A stretch of 64,000 nucleotides of DNA. Origin: Leptodactylus fallax. Taxonomy: Eukaryota; Chordata; Amphibia; Anura; Leptodactylidae. This document shows positions 21,401-29,000 of the stretch, piece by piece. The notes below the pieces were generated by a model that was given only the letters and a program-made list of their open reading frames with translations, searched no databases and was not told where the DNA came from. The position numbers and the translations under genes were made by a program. The stretch covers positions 1,141,501-1,205,500 of the forward strand of contig CAMRHE010000460.1 in NCBI GenBank assembly GCA_947044405.1, written 5' to 3'. Position 1 is the first letter of the stretch; each line of letters begins with the position of its first letter.

Positions 21401-22738
21401 ATTTTCTGAGCCGCAGAGTCCCACGCGGCCCATTTTCTGAGCCGCAGAGACCCACGCGGCCCATTTTCTGAGCCGCAGAGTCCCACGCGGCCCATTTTCT
21501 GAGCCGCAGACTCCCACGCGGCCCATTTTCTGAGCCGCCTAGCCCCACGCAGCCCATTTTCTGAGCCGCAGAGTCCCACGTGGCCCATTTTCTGAGCCGC
21601 AGAGTCCCACGCGGCCCATTTTCTGAGCCGCAGAGCCCCACGCGGCCCATTTTCTGAGCCGCAGAGTCCCACGCGGCCCATTTTCTGAGCCACAGAGTCC
21701 CACGCGGCCCATTTTCTGAGCCACAGAGCCCCACGCGGCCCATTTTCTGAGCCGCAGAGCCCCACGCGGCCCATTTTCTGAGCAGATGCTGATATATTGG
21801 GCTAAGTAGATCCTAGGACCTTGGTTCTGGTGTTGATTTAAAGCAAAAAAATTTCGGCTTTAAAACTGCACCAGGATCACCCACCATGTTGGCATCTCAA
21901 GTTCTTCCCTCCCGTAGGTCAGTGTGACTCTTCTCATCTAGTTTACATACATATTTCTGAGTAATTTTTAACATAAAGGGAAAGCTAAAAAGGAGATTTC
22001 TTACCGACATGACAATACTGTGCGTTACTGGTGTATAACTGGGGACAGGTTCCTTTTAAATACCATTTTCTATCCTGTCAGTACTGACCAAGCCTTGTAA
22101 CACCCTATGGAAAGTGAATACCAACAGATTATTAATTTCCAGAAGGAATAACAGAGGAATGAAGAATTTTAAGAGAAAATGTTATTTCATGAGGAGTACA
22201 AGTATTTTTCATAACAACATTATCATCATGACTGTTTGGAGACGCTACAACCAAGTATATCCGGCAGTATAGGGCTGACAGTAGAAGAACAGGCCATGGA
22301 GGTGAGGACAGGGAACAGGGGGGAGGCTCCTGCTGCAGCTAGGCACAGGATAGTGAGGAGGGGGCATGGCGGATCCCCTGGTACACATCATCTGCCTCAT
22401 GTGGATACTCACTTTGTCACCAAGCTGTCCAACAACACTAGGAAAGCCTGGTCTGCTGGACCCTGCAAAAAAAAATTGTCCCATAGATCCAAACGGTCAG
22501 ATGTCAGAAGGTCAAACCACTGTGGTCCCATGTTAGCCAATAAAGTCCTAAGGAGAGGGGTGTAATGGAATTTGTTGAATTCAGCAATCTCCTGAGCAGA
22601 CGGCGGGTTCTCTCCTCCTCCGAGGTAACGTTTGGCCCTGGACAGCACCTCCACCAGACTGTCTCCATCACCGACCTTGGGTAACTCAGTGATGATGTCT
22701 TGGAGTTCACAGCGCACGGACACAACGTCCCGATCCAT
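211..22738 (-). CDS. TELO2: TELO2, telomere length regulation protein homolog (coding exons 2-16, 3' end outside window)
   Basis: TELO2 is the alpha-solenoid scaffold of the cytoplasmic/nuclear TTT complex (with TTI1 and TTI2) that delivers PIKK-family kinases to R2TP-HSP90. I identified it by joining fifteen minus-strand exons that keep one open frame of 679 codons with GT-AG borders and align collinearly with vertebrate TELO2, recalled from memory. Hallmarks are [10 protein letters not shown] at the end of exon 2, VLVPRL and [11 protein letters not shown] in exon 5, SRLLGNLVL in exon 6, PYDMSGD in exon 12 and [13 protein letters not shown] in exon 15. The family is about 840 residues, so roughly the last 160 residues lie left of base 1. 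The acidic stretch at residues about 470-493 ends in DSDDD, the CK2-type site that binds PIH1D1. The start ATG at 22738 has A at -3 and G at +4, 11 nt downstream of a splice acceptor. No exon is broken, so the gene appears functional despite about 50 kb of repeats in its introns. Confidence 0.95.
628..742. repeat. Short inverted-repeat (hairpin) element in TELO2 intron 15
   Basis: The left arm CTCCATGGTAACAGACTGC (628-646) is the reverse complement, with about one mismatch, of the right arm ending ACCATGGAG at about 742. The pair encloses about 70 bp and looks like a small MITE or hairpin remnant. The remainder of intron 15 (412-774) shows nothing else. Confidence 0.55.
775..846 (-). CDS. TELO2: TELO2 exon 15 (residues 589-612)
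   Basis: Acceptor TTTTTATAG, donor AGAT|GTATGT. Its 24 codons read [19 protein letters not shown] then MDILD, nearly identical to the family block. The donor continues GTATGT. Confidence 0.96.
1058..1174 (-). CDS. TELO2: TELO2 exon 14 (residues 550-588)
   Basis: Acceptor CTTTGATAG, donor ACCA|GTAAGT. It encodes [18 protein letters not shown], then [12 protein letters not shown], matching the family's VELAKVLLHLEEK and ALVAVTVTDPAPV. Phase 0 on both sides. Confidence 0.95.
1258..2829 (-). mobile_element. Tc1-like transposon A1, defective, in TELO2 intron 13
   Basis: The ends are CAGTGGGGAAAAAAAGTAT at 1258 and its reverse complement ending at 2829, flanked by TA target duplications (1256-1257 and 2830-2831). 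The terminal inverted repeats run about 180-190 bp (1258-1435 and 2640-2829), the left copy lacking about 25 bp near its tip. The transposase reads on the minus strand, the same direction as TELO2. The insertion splits a tandemly repeated phrase around TACAGATCATCTTTCCCAT. Confidence 0.93.
1450..2468 (-). pseudogene. Tc1-like transposase A1, frameshifted
   Basis: DD34E-type transposase of about 340 codons. It starts MVKTKEL at 2468 and shifts frame about 14 codons in, before [19 protein letters not shown] (helix-turn-helix). The first catalytic Asp lies in WSDETK. A second frameshift falls in the GC-rich tract near 1900. The remaining frame has HDNDPKHT with the second Asp and [11 protein letters not shown] with the catalytic Glu, spaced 34 residues. 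It cannot make an active enzyme as read. Confidence 0.92.
2923..3011 (-). CDS. TELO2: TELO2 exon 13 (residues 520-549)
   Basis: Acceptor TATTTCCTCAG, donor AGAG|GTAAAT. It encodes [19 protein letters not shown], then CATKE, aligned with the family's SEDIERWEAALRALEGLV and TATRE. It ends in phase 0. Confidence 0.94.
3158..3246 (-). CDS. TELO2: TELO2 exon 12 (PYDMSGD motif, residues 490-520)
   Basis: Acceptor CTGTGGACCAG, donor GAAG|GTATAT. With the split serine it reads [14 protein letters not shown], then [11 protein letters not shown]. This is the start of the conserved telomere-length-regulation domain. DSDD fits the phospho-degenerate motif recognised by PIH1D1 of R2TP (established for human TELO2). 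Confidence 0.95.
3247..3858 (-). other. TELO2 intron 11, unique part
   Basis: About 600 bp with no exon and no clear repeat apart from a short GT/G-rich run near 3516-3541. It leads into the 48-bp array. Confidence 0.5.
3859..6660. repeat. 48-bp minisatellite in TELO2 intron 11 (about 55-60 units)
   Basis: The unit is TAGTGCTAAGATAATACTGC plus CATATACAGAATACATAATA plus CCCCTATA (48 bp; the period was checked at 5041 and 5089). Shorter units lacking the ACATAAT segment and CAC/CCC variants are interspersed. The 48-bp period is a multiple of three and the antisense strand lacks stops, so long pseudo-ORFs with a 16-residue period ([16 protein letters not shown]) appear; these are not genes. Irregular A/C-rich stretches (about 6197-6315) interrupt the pattern. 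Confidence 0.97.
6661..6935. repeat. Degenerate margin of the 48-bp array
   Basis: Diverged words such as ACCATTATATAGTGTTAAGAT and CTGCTATATACAGGCCACAT recur at irregular spacing. They look like old unit copies at the edge of the homogenised array. Confidence 0.6.
7003..7092 (-). CDS. TELO2: TELO2 exon 11 (acidic linker, residues 460-490)
   Basis: Acceptor TTGTCTCACAG, donor GATAG|GTAATA. It encodes a Ser/Asp/Glu-rich linker ending DPGSDSELD. The last two bases give the first two positions of Ser490, completed by exon 12. This corresponds to the family's CK2-phosphorylated linker. Another frame across this exon is also open but lacks the acidic character and does not join exon 12. Confidence 0.85.
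7178..7281 (-). CDS. TELO2: TELO2 exon 10 (residues 426-460, start of acidic linker)
   Basis: Acceptor TGTTGTAG, donor GAGAG|GTACAA. It begins [16 protein letters not shown], like the family's YEEDEL segment, then runs into a poorly conserved linker. A nearer GT at 7235 would leave the next exon out of frame; the donor at 7177 restores the frame into the acidic exon 11, so I chose it. Confidence 0.8.
7340..7545. repeat. Dispersed repeat with inverted ends in TELO2 intron 9
   Basis: It begins GCGACGTTCACACTG and ends ATAGTGTGAACCCCTAG, so its ends are imperfect inverted copies around GTTCACACT. The middle has no coding sense. This phrase type is common in frog genomic DNA; I do not assign a superfamily. 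Confidence 0.45.
7594..8916. repeat. 74/97-bp minisatellite in TELO2 intron 9
   Basis: The long unit (97 bp) begins AAGTAATGTAATGTATGTAC and ends with the 23-bp tail beginning GTAACTCAGGATCAGTACAG; the short unit (74 bp) lacks the tail. About 15 units of both kinds alternate. Single-base variants (GAGCGCAG/GAGTGCAG, TGTACC/TGCACC) mark subtypes. An A-rich block at about 8607-8692 interrupts one unit. Antisense ORFs across it are by-products. Confidence 0.96.
8917..9137 (-). other. TELO2 intron 9, unique 5' part
   Basis: It lies between the minisatellite and exon 9. No gene or repeat is recognised. Confidence 0.5.
9138..9274 (-). CDS. TELO2: TELO2 exon 9 (residues 380-425)
   Basis: Acceptor TCGACCCCAG, donor CCAA|GTAAGA. 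It encodes [16 protein letters not shown], then [16 protein letters not shown], matching the family's LPPVRRLGMIVAEVVS. It ends in phase 0. Confidence 0.95.
9374..9515 (-). CDS. TELO2: TELO2 exon 8 (residues 333-380)
   Basis: Acceptor TTTATCCAG, donor CCTG|GTAAGA. It encodes [17 protein letters not shown], then a helix pair with [13 protein letters not shown], matching the family's VLKELLETWGSSSAIRH block. It lies 99 bp upstream of exon 9 in transcript order. Confidence 0.93.
9558..9841. repeat. Hairpin MITE-like element in TELO2 intron 7
   Basis: The left arm begins GTAGTACAGGGTACGCTAATG (9558-9578). Its imperfect reverse complement lies at the right end, CATTAGTAAGCCCTGTACTA (ending about 9838). 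The interior is non-coding. Confidence 0.55.
9896..10030. repeat. TTAA-type (T2/Kolobok-like) element fragment
   Basis: It starts TTAAAGGGGTTTCCTACAAC, then a diverged phrase ending CACCCCCACTGATCAGCTG. The start fits the TTAAAGGRR terminus of frog T2 elements. No matching right end is seen, so it is truncated. Confidence 0.4.
10183..11826 (+). mobile_element. Tc1-like transposon with about 207-bp inverted repeats, in TELO2 intron 7
   Basis: It begins CAGTCATATGAAAAAGTTTG at 10183 and ends with the reverse complement at 11826, between TA dinucleotides (10181-10182 and 11827-11828). The terminal repeats (about 10183-10392 and 11620-11826) differ at only a few positions. It is inserted antisense to TELO2. 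It carries a transposase gene with a single frameshift, so it looks young. Confidence 0.95.
10578..11599 (+). pseudogene. Tc1-like transposase, one frameshift
   Basis: It starts [12 protein letters not shown] at 10578. It has an N-terminal helix-turn-helix with [20 protein letters not shown], the basic GRPRK linker motif (SGRPRKIS), the first catalytic Asp in WTDETK and the second in FQQDN. Immediately after QQDN (about 11310-11315) one base is missing and the frame shifts. The other frame continues to the end with [18 protein letters not shown], which holds the catalytic Glu, and finishes GGSTKY at 11599. The total is about 340 codons, the family norm. Spacing across the shift is consistent with DD34E. 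Confidence 0.93.
11910..11978 (-). CDS. TELO2: TELO2 exon 7 (69 nt, residues 310-332)
   Basis: Acceptor TTCCCTGTCAG, donor CAAG|GTGGGT. It encodes [19 protein letters not shown], aligned with the family segment around LLGHLAMDSQRRPLL. It is symmetric, phase 0 to phase 0. Confidence 0.93.
12159..12261 (-). CDS. TELO2: TELO2 exon 6 (residues 275-309)
   Basis: Acceptor CTTTCCCAG, donor CAAG|GTACTG. It encodes [18 protein letters not shown] followed by [14 protein letters not shown], collinear with the family. It ends in phase 0. Confidence 0.94.
12463..15455. repeat. GC-rich minisatellite with CAG-variable units in TELO2 intron 5 (about 65-70 units)
   Basis: The core unit is about 41 bp: GGGATCCGAGGGGGAAGAAG, then GAGCAGCAGCAG, then GGGGCTGCG. 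It has one GGATCC per unit and a CAG tract of two to seven repeats. Indels are mostly in steps of 3 or 6, and no frame on either strand meets a stop, giving frames of about 1,000 codons on both strands. Units with GGAGGAAGAAGGAGCAGAAG recur as a subtype. Edges (12463 and 15400-15455) are diverged. It lies between exons 5 and 6 and has no splice signals of its own. Confidence 0.97.
15456..16004 (-). other. TELO2 intron 5, mixed dispersed sequence
   Basis: It holds diverged phrases of frog-type dispersed repeats around 15580-15830 (GCTAGGTTATGCCATCACTT, then GTCCATTCACTTAAATGAGG). No exon is seen. Confidence 0.4.
16005..16365. mobile_element. T2/Kolobok-like MITE, 361 bp, in TELO2 intron 5
   Basis: It is flanked by TTAA at 16005-16008 and 16362-16365. 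The ends TTAAAGGGTTTTTAT and ATAAATCCCCTTTAA are imperfect inverted repeats. It is non-coding. The TTAAAGGRR end with TTAA target is the signature of T2 elements. Confidence 0.6.
16428..16575 (-). CDS. TELO2: TELO2 exon 5 (residues 226-275)
   Basis: Acceptor CTGCCTACAG, donor ATGG|GTAAGT. It encodes [13 protein letters not shown], then [20 protein letters not shown], one of the best conserved stretches of the family. Its flanking introns are 3.8 and 4.2 kb and hold two different minisatellites. Confidence 0.95.
16576..17168 (-). other. TELO2 intron 4, part with T2-like fragments
   Basis: TTAAAGGGACAGTCACC at about 16607 and TTAAAGGGGTCCTCCCTC at about 16774 look like ends of two fragmentary TTAA-type elements. 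No gene is seen. Confidence 0.4.
17169..20173. mobile_element. T2/Kolobok-like MITE expanded by an internal minisatellite
   Basis: The left end TTAAAGGGAGTCTGTCACTA (17169) and the right end GGTGACAGACTCCCTTGAA (to 20173) are inverted copies. Inside each end the sequence continues as inverted copies of GGACCCAGC, then CAGATAGATAGGTT. TTAA is intact at the left and TGAA (one change) at the right. The left arm and about 240 bp of middle sequence are ordinary; the right part has grown into the 49-bp array. Confidence 0.7.
17466..20160. repeat. 49-bp minisatellite in TELO2 intron 4 (about 55 units)
   Basis: The unit is AACCTATCTATCTGCAGGGC, then TGGGGTGATATGCTGGTTCT, then GGTGACACT (49 bp). Variants are GGTTCTGG/GGGTCTGG, GACACT/GACAGT, GCAGGG/GCGGGG and short units without the GATATGCTG segment. 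It lies wholly inside the TTAA element, and the unit matches that element's inner terminal repeat. Confidence 0.97.
20346..20414 (-). CDS. TELO2: TELO2 exon 4 (69 nt, residues 203-226)
   Basis: A short exon with acceptor TTTCCTAG and donor CACC|GTGAGT. It encodes [17 protein letters not shown], matching the family segment VSFVSQVLGKACVHGR. The frame is kept from phase 1 to phase 1. Confidence 0.93.
20684..20964 (-). CDS. TELO2: TELO2 exon 3 (residues 109-203)
   Basis: Acceptor CATTACAG, donor AGAG|GTAAGT. It encodes [15 protein letters not shown], then [14 protein letters not shown] and FYPKNYY, aligning with the family segment that reads ALPDHLGNRLQQEN and FFPQNYF in human. It starts in phase 2 and ends in phase 1. 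Confidence 0.95.
21247..22058. mobile_element. TTAA-type inverted-repeat element in TELO2 intron 2
   Basis: The left arm (about 21247-21386) contains AAGGAACCTGG, TAGCTTCCCC and TGTTAAAAATCACCCGAGAA. The right arm (about 21925-22058) is its imperfect reverse complement, ending GGACAGGTTCCTTTTAAA. The loop holds a 31-bp minisatellite. The end resembles the frog TTAAAAGGAACCTGTC class. Confidence 0.6.
21389..21784. repeat. 31-bp minisatellite in TELO2 intron 2 (about 13 units)
   Basis: The unit is GAGTCCCACGCGGCCCATTT followed by TCTGAGCCGCA (31 bp; starts at 21389 and 21420 confirm the period). Changes are few (GTCCC/GCCCC, CGCGG/CGTGG, GCCGC/GCCAC). Antisense ORFs with [15 protein letters not shown] are by-products. 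Confidence 0.96.
22059..22412 (-). other. TELO2 intron 2, unique 5' part
   Basis: About 350 bp next to exon 2's donor. No gene or clear repeat is seen. Confidence 0.5.
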
Positions 22739-22749
22739 TATTCACAAAA
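22413..22749 (-). CDS. TELO2: TELO2 exon 2 (start codon, residues 1-109)
   Basis: The acceptor is a pyrimidine-rich tract ending TTCTTACAG at 22750. Eleven untranslated bases precede ATG at 22738-22736. The exon encodes an N-terminal helical region with [10 protein letters not shown] and the family signature [11 protein letters not shown]. The donor is AAA|GTGAGT, ending the exon at 22413 in phase 2. The acceptor so close before the ATG shows that an upstream non-coding exon exists. Confidence 0.93.
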
Positions 22750-23013
22750 CTGTAAGAAATCACAAAGACCTCATTCGTTTTCTTACACTATTTGCATCTG
22801 CCAGAGAAAACCATTTATAAAAGGTTACACGCTGAAAATAAACCCTATATATATATGTCTGACCCTGCCGCATGTATGGAAGGAGTAAGCGACTTTATGG
22901 TCTGTAAGATCAGACCATGAAGGGTCTGTAACTATGGAGACACACGGCTGCACAGGCGCTGTATACACAAAACTGAATGACATCTTAAATGAGGAATATT
23001 TGCAAACTGCAAC
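22750..23013 (-). other. TELO2 intron 1, 3' end
   Basis: It holds the polypyrimidine tract and acceptor of exon 2, then AT-rich unique sequence with a short TATATATA run, leading into the giant array. Confidence 0.6.
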
Positions 23014-26000
23014 AATAAATATTCCGATAACCTCCGCCCACTAAATACTCCGATAACCCCCGCCCACTAAATACTCCGATAACCCCCGCCCACTAAATAC
23101 TCCGATAACCTCCGCACACTAAATACTCCGATAACCTCCGCACACTAAATACTCCGATAACCCCCGCCCACTAAATACTCCGATAACCTCCGCCCCCGCA
23201 TCGCACTAAATACTCCGATAACCCCCGCCCACTAAATACTCCGATAACCCCCGCCCACTAAATACTCCGATAACCTCCGCCCACTAAATACTCCGATAAC
23301 CTCCGCCCACTAAATACTCCGATAACCTCCGCCCACTAAATACTCCGATAACCTCCGCCCCCGCAGCGCACTAAATACTCCGATAACCTCCGCCCACTAA
23401 ATACTCCGATAACCCCCGCCCACTAAATACTCCGATAACCTCCGCCCACTAAATACTCCGATAACCCCCGCCCACTAAATACTCCGATAGCCTCCGCCCA
23501 CTAAATACTCCGATAAGCTCCGCCCACTAAATACTCCGATAACCTCCGCCCACTAAATACTCCGATAACCTCCGCCCACTAAATACTCCGATAACCCCCG
23601 CCCACTAAATACTCCGATAACCACCGCCCACTAAATACTCCGATAACCACCGCCCACTAAATACTCCGATAACCTCCGCCCACTAAATACTCCGATAACC
23701 TCCGCCCACTAAATACTCCGATAACCTCCGCCCCCGCTGCCCACTAAATACTCCGATAACCCTCCGCCCACTAAATACTCCGATAACCTCCGCCCACTAA
23801 ATACTCCGATAACCTCCGCCCACTAAATACTCCGATAACCTCCGCCCACTAAATACTCCGATAACCTCCGCCCACTAAATACTCCGATAACCTCCGCCCA
23901 CTAAATACTCCGATAACCTCCGCCCACTAAATACTCCGATAACCTCCGCCCACTAAATACTCCGATAACCTCCGCCCACTAAATACTCCGATAACCTCCG
24001 CCCACTAAATACTCCGATAACCTCCGCCCACTAAATACTCCGATAACCTCCGCCCACTAAATACTCCGATAACCTCCGCCCACTAAATACTCCGATAACC
24101 TCCGCCCACTAAATACTCCGATAACCTCCGCCCACTAAATACTCCGATAACCCCCGCCCACTAAATACTCCGATAACCTCCGCCCACTAAATACTCCGAT
24201 AACCTCCGCCCCCGCTGCCCACTAAATACTCCGATAACCTACGCCCACTAAATACTCAGATAACCTCCGCCCCCGCTGCCCACTAAATACTCCGATATCC
24301 TCCGCCCCCCGCTCGCCCACTAAATACTCCGATAACCTCCCGCGCACTAAATACTCCGATAACCTCCGCCCACTAAATACTCCGATAACCTCCGCCCACT
24401 AAATACTCCGATAACCTCCGCCCACTAAATACTCCGATAACCCCCGCCCACTAAATACTCCGATAACCTCCGCCCCCCCGCAGCGCACTAAATACTCCGA
24501 TAACCTCCGCCCACTAAATACTCCGATAACCCCCGCCCACTAAATACTCCGATAACCTCCGCCACCACAGCGCACTAAATACTCCGATAACCCCCCGCAC
24601 ACTAAATACTCCGATAACCCCCGCCCACTAAATACTCCGATAACCTCCGCCCCCGCAGCCCACTAAATACTCCGATAACCTTCGCCCACTAAATACTCCG
24701 ATAACCCCCGCACACTAAATACTCCGATAACCCCCGCCCACTAAATACTCCGATAACCTCCGCCCCCGCATCGCACCAAATACTCCGATAATCCCCCGCC
24801 CACTAAATACTCCGATAACCCCCGCCCACTAAATACTCCGATAACCTCCGCCCACTAAATACTCCGATAACCTCCGCCCACTAAATACTCCGATAACCTC
24901 CGCCCCCGCAGCGCACTAAATACTCCGATAACCTCCGCCCACTAAATACTCCGATAACCCCCGCCCACTAAATACTCCGATAACCTCCGCCCACTAAATA
25001 CTCCGATAACCCCCCGCCCACTAAATACTCCGATAACCTCCGCCCACTAAATACTCCGATAAGCTCCGCCCACTAAATACTCCGATAACCTCCGCCCACT
25101 AAATACTCCGATAACCTCCGCCCACTAAATACTCCGATAACCTCCGCCCACTAAATACTCCGATAACCTCCGCCCACTAAATACTCCGATAACCTCCGCC
25201 CACTAAATACTCCGATAACCTCCGCCCACTAAATACTCCGATAACCTCCGCCCACTAAATACTCCGATAACCTCCGCCCACTAAATACTCCGATAACCTC
25301 CGCCCACTAAATACTCCGATAACCTCCGCCCACTAAATACTCCGATAACCTCCGCCCACTAAATACTCCGATAACCTCCGCCCACTAAATACTCCGATAA
25401 CCTCCGCCCACTAAATACTCCGATAACCTCCGCCCCCCGCAGCGCACTAAATACTCCGATAACCTCCGCCCACTAAATACTCCGATAACCTCCGCCCACT
25501 AAATACTCCGATAACCTCCGCCCACTAAATACTCCGATAACCTCCGCCCACTAAATACTCCGATAACCTCCGCCCCCGCTGCCCACTAAATACTCCGATA
25601 ACCTACGCCCACTAAATACTCCAGATAACCTCCGCCCCCGCTGCCCACTAAATACTCCGATATCCTCCGCCCCCGCTGCCCACTAAATACTCCGATAACC
25701 TCCGCGCACTAAATACTCCGATAACCACCACGCACTAAATACTCCGATAACCTCCGCCCCCACAGCGCACTAAATACTCCGATAACCTCCGCCCACTAAA
25801 TACTCCGATAACCTCCGCCCACTAAATACTCCGATAACCTCCGCCCACTAAATACTCCGATAACCTCCACGCACTAAATACTCCGATAACCTCCCGCCCC
25901 CCGCAGCGCACTAAATACTCCGATAACCTCCGCCCCCCGCAGCGCACTAAATACTCCGATAACCTCCACGCACTAAATACTCCGATAACCCCCGCCCACT

Positions 26001-29000
26001 AAATACTCCGATAACCTCCGCCCACTAAATACTCCGATAACCTCCGCCCCCGCAGCCCACTAAATACTCCGATAACCTCCGCCCACTAAATACTCCGATA
26101 ACCTCCGCCCCCGCAGCGCACTAAATACTCCGATAACCTCCGCCCACTAAATACTCCGATAACCTCCGCCCACTAAATACTCCGATAACCTCCGCCCACT
26201 AAATACTCCGATAACCCTCCGCCCACTAAATACTCCGATAACCTCCCCCCACTAAATACTCCGATAACCTCCGCCCACTAAATACTCCGATAACCTCCGC
26301 CCACTAAATACTCCGATAACCTCCGCCCACTAAATACTCCGATAACCTCCGCCCACTAAATACTCCGATAACCTCCGCCCACTAAATACTCCGATAACCT
26401 CCGCCCCCGCAGCGCACTAAATACTCCGATAACCTCCGCCCACTAAATACTCCGATAACCTCCGCGCACCTAAATACTCCGATAACCTCCGCCCACTAAA
26501 TACTCCGATAACCTCCGCCCACTAAATACTCCGATAACCTCCGCCCCCGCAGCGCACTAAATACTCCGATAACCTCCGCCCACTAAATACTCCGATAACC
26601 TCCGCGCACTAAATACTCCGATAACCTCCGCCCACTAAATACTCCGATAAGCTCCGCCCACTAAATACTCCGATAACCTCCGCCCACTAAATACTCCGAT
26701 AACCTCCGCCCACTAAATACTCCGATAACCACCGCCCACTAAATACTCCGATAACCACCGCCCACTAAATACTCCGATAACCCCCCCACATACCCGTACC
26801 CCGCCCACTAAATACTCCGATAACCTCCGCCCACTAAATACTCCGATAACCTCCGCCCACTAAATACTCCGATAACCTCCGCCCACCAAATACTCCGATA
26901 ACCTCCGCCCACTAAATACTCCGATAACCTCCGCCCACTAAATACTCCGATAACCTCCGCCCACTAAATACTCCGATAACCTCCGCCCACTAAATACTCC
27001 GATAACCTCCGCCCACTAAATACTCCGATAACCTCCGCCCACTAAATACTCCGATAACCTCCGCCCACTAAATACTCCGATAACCTCCGCCCACTAAATA
27101 CTCCGATAACCTCCGCCCACTAAATACTCCGATAACCTCCGCCCACTAAATACTCCGATAACCTCCGCCCACTAAATACTCCGATAACCTCCGCCCACTA
27201 AATACTCCGATAACCTCCGCCCACTAAATACTCCGATAACCTCCGCCCACTAAATACTCCGATAACCTCCGCCCACTAAATACTCCGATAACCTCCGCCC
27301 ACTAAATACTCCGATAACCCCCGCCCACTAAATACTCCGATAACCTCCGCCCACTAAATACTCCGATAACCTCCGCCCCCGCTGCCCACTAAATACTCCG
27401 ATAACCTACGCCCACTAAATACTCAGATAACCTCCGCCCCCGCTGCCCACTAAATACTCCGATATCCTCCGCCCCCCCCGCTCCGCCCACTAAATACTCC
27501 GATAACCTCCGCGCACTAAATACTCCGATAACCACCACGCACTAAATACTCCGATAACCTCCGCCCCCACAGCGCACTAAATACTCCGATAACCTCCGCC
27601 CACTAAATACTCCGATAACCTCCGCCCACTAAATACTCCGATAACCTCCGCCCACTAAATACTCCGATAACCTCCACGCACCAAATACTCCGATAACCTC
27701 CGCCCCCCGCAGCGCACTAAATACTCCGATAACCTCCGCCCCCCATCCGCAGCGCACTAAATACTCCGATAACCTCCACGCACTAAATACTCCGATAACC
27801 CCCCGCCCACTAAATACTCCGATAACCTCCGCCCACTAAATACTCCGACAACCCCACTCCGACCCCCCCGCAGCCCCCCGCCCCGCCCACTAAATACTCC
27901 GATAACCTCCGCCCACTAAATACTCCGATAACCCTCCGCCCCCGCAGCGCACTAAATACTCCGATAACCTCCGCCCCCAAACCCGATAACCTCCGCCCAC
28001 TAAATACTCCGATAACCTCCGCCCACTAAATACTCCGATAACCTCCTCCGCCCACTAAATACTCCGATAACCTCCGCCCACTAAATACTCCGATAACCTC
28101 CGCCCACTAAATACTCCGATAACCTCCGCCCACTAAATACTCCGATAACCTCCGCCCACCAAATACTCCGATAACCTCCGCCCACTAAATACTCCGATAA
28201 CCTCCGCCCACTAAATACTCCGATAACCTCCGCCCACTAAATACTCCGATAACCTCCGCCCCCGCAGCGCACTAAATACTCCGATAACCTCCGCCCACTA
28301 AATACTCCAATAACCTCCGCGCACTAAATACTCCGATAACCTCCGCCCACCAAATACTCCGATAACCTCCGCCCACTAAATACTCCGATAACCTCCGCCC
28401 CCCCGATACCGCAGCGCACTAAATACTCCGATAACCTCCGCCCACTAAATCAAAACTCCGATAACCTCCGCGCACTAAATACTCCGATAACCTCCGCGCA
28501 CTAAATACTCCGATAACCTCCGCCCCCGCAGCGCACTAAATACTCCGATAACCTCCGCCCACAAAACCCGAAACCCAGCGCCCACTAAATACTCCGATAA
28601 CCTCCGCCCACTAAATACTCCGATAACCTCCGCCCCCCCCGCCCGCGCACTAAATACTCCGATAACCTCCGCCCACTAAATACTCCGATAACCTCCGCCC
28701 ACTAAATACTCCGATAACCCCCGCCCACTAAATACTCCGATAACCCCCGCCCACTAAATACTCCGATAACCCCCGCCCACTAAATACTCCGATAACCTCC
28801 GCCCACTAAATACTCCGATAACCTCCGCCCACTAAATACTCCGATAACCTCCGCCCACTAAATACTCCGATAACCTCCGCCCACTAAATACTCCGATAAC
28901 CCCCGCCCACTAAATACTCCGATAACCTCCGCCCCCCGCAGCGCACCAAACCCCGAAACCCCCCCGCACCTAAATACTCCGATAACCTCCGCCCACTAAA

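Noticed and set aside
21279..21774. Frames with repeated [17 protein letters not shown]
   Set aside because: Shadow of the 31-bp minisatellite.
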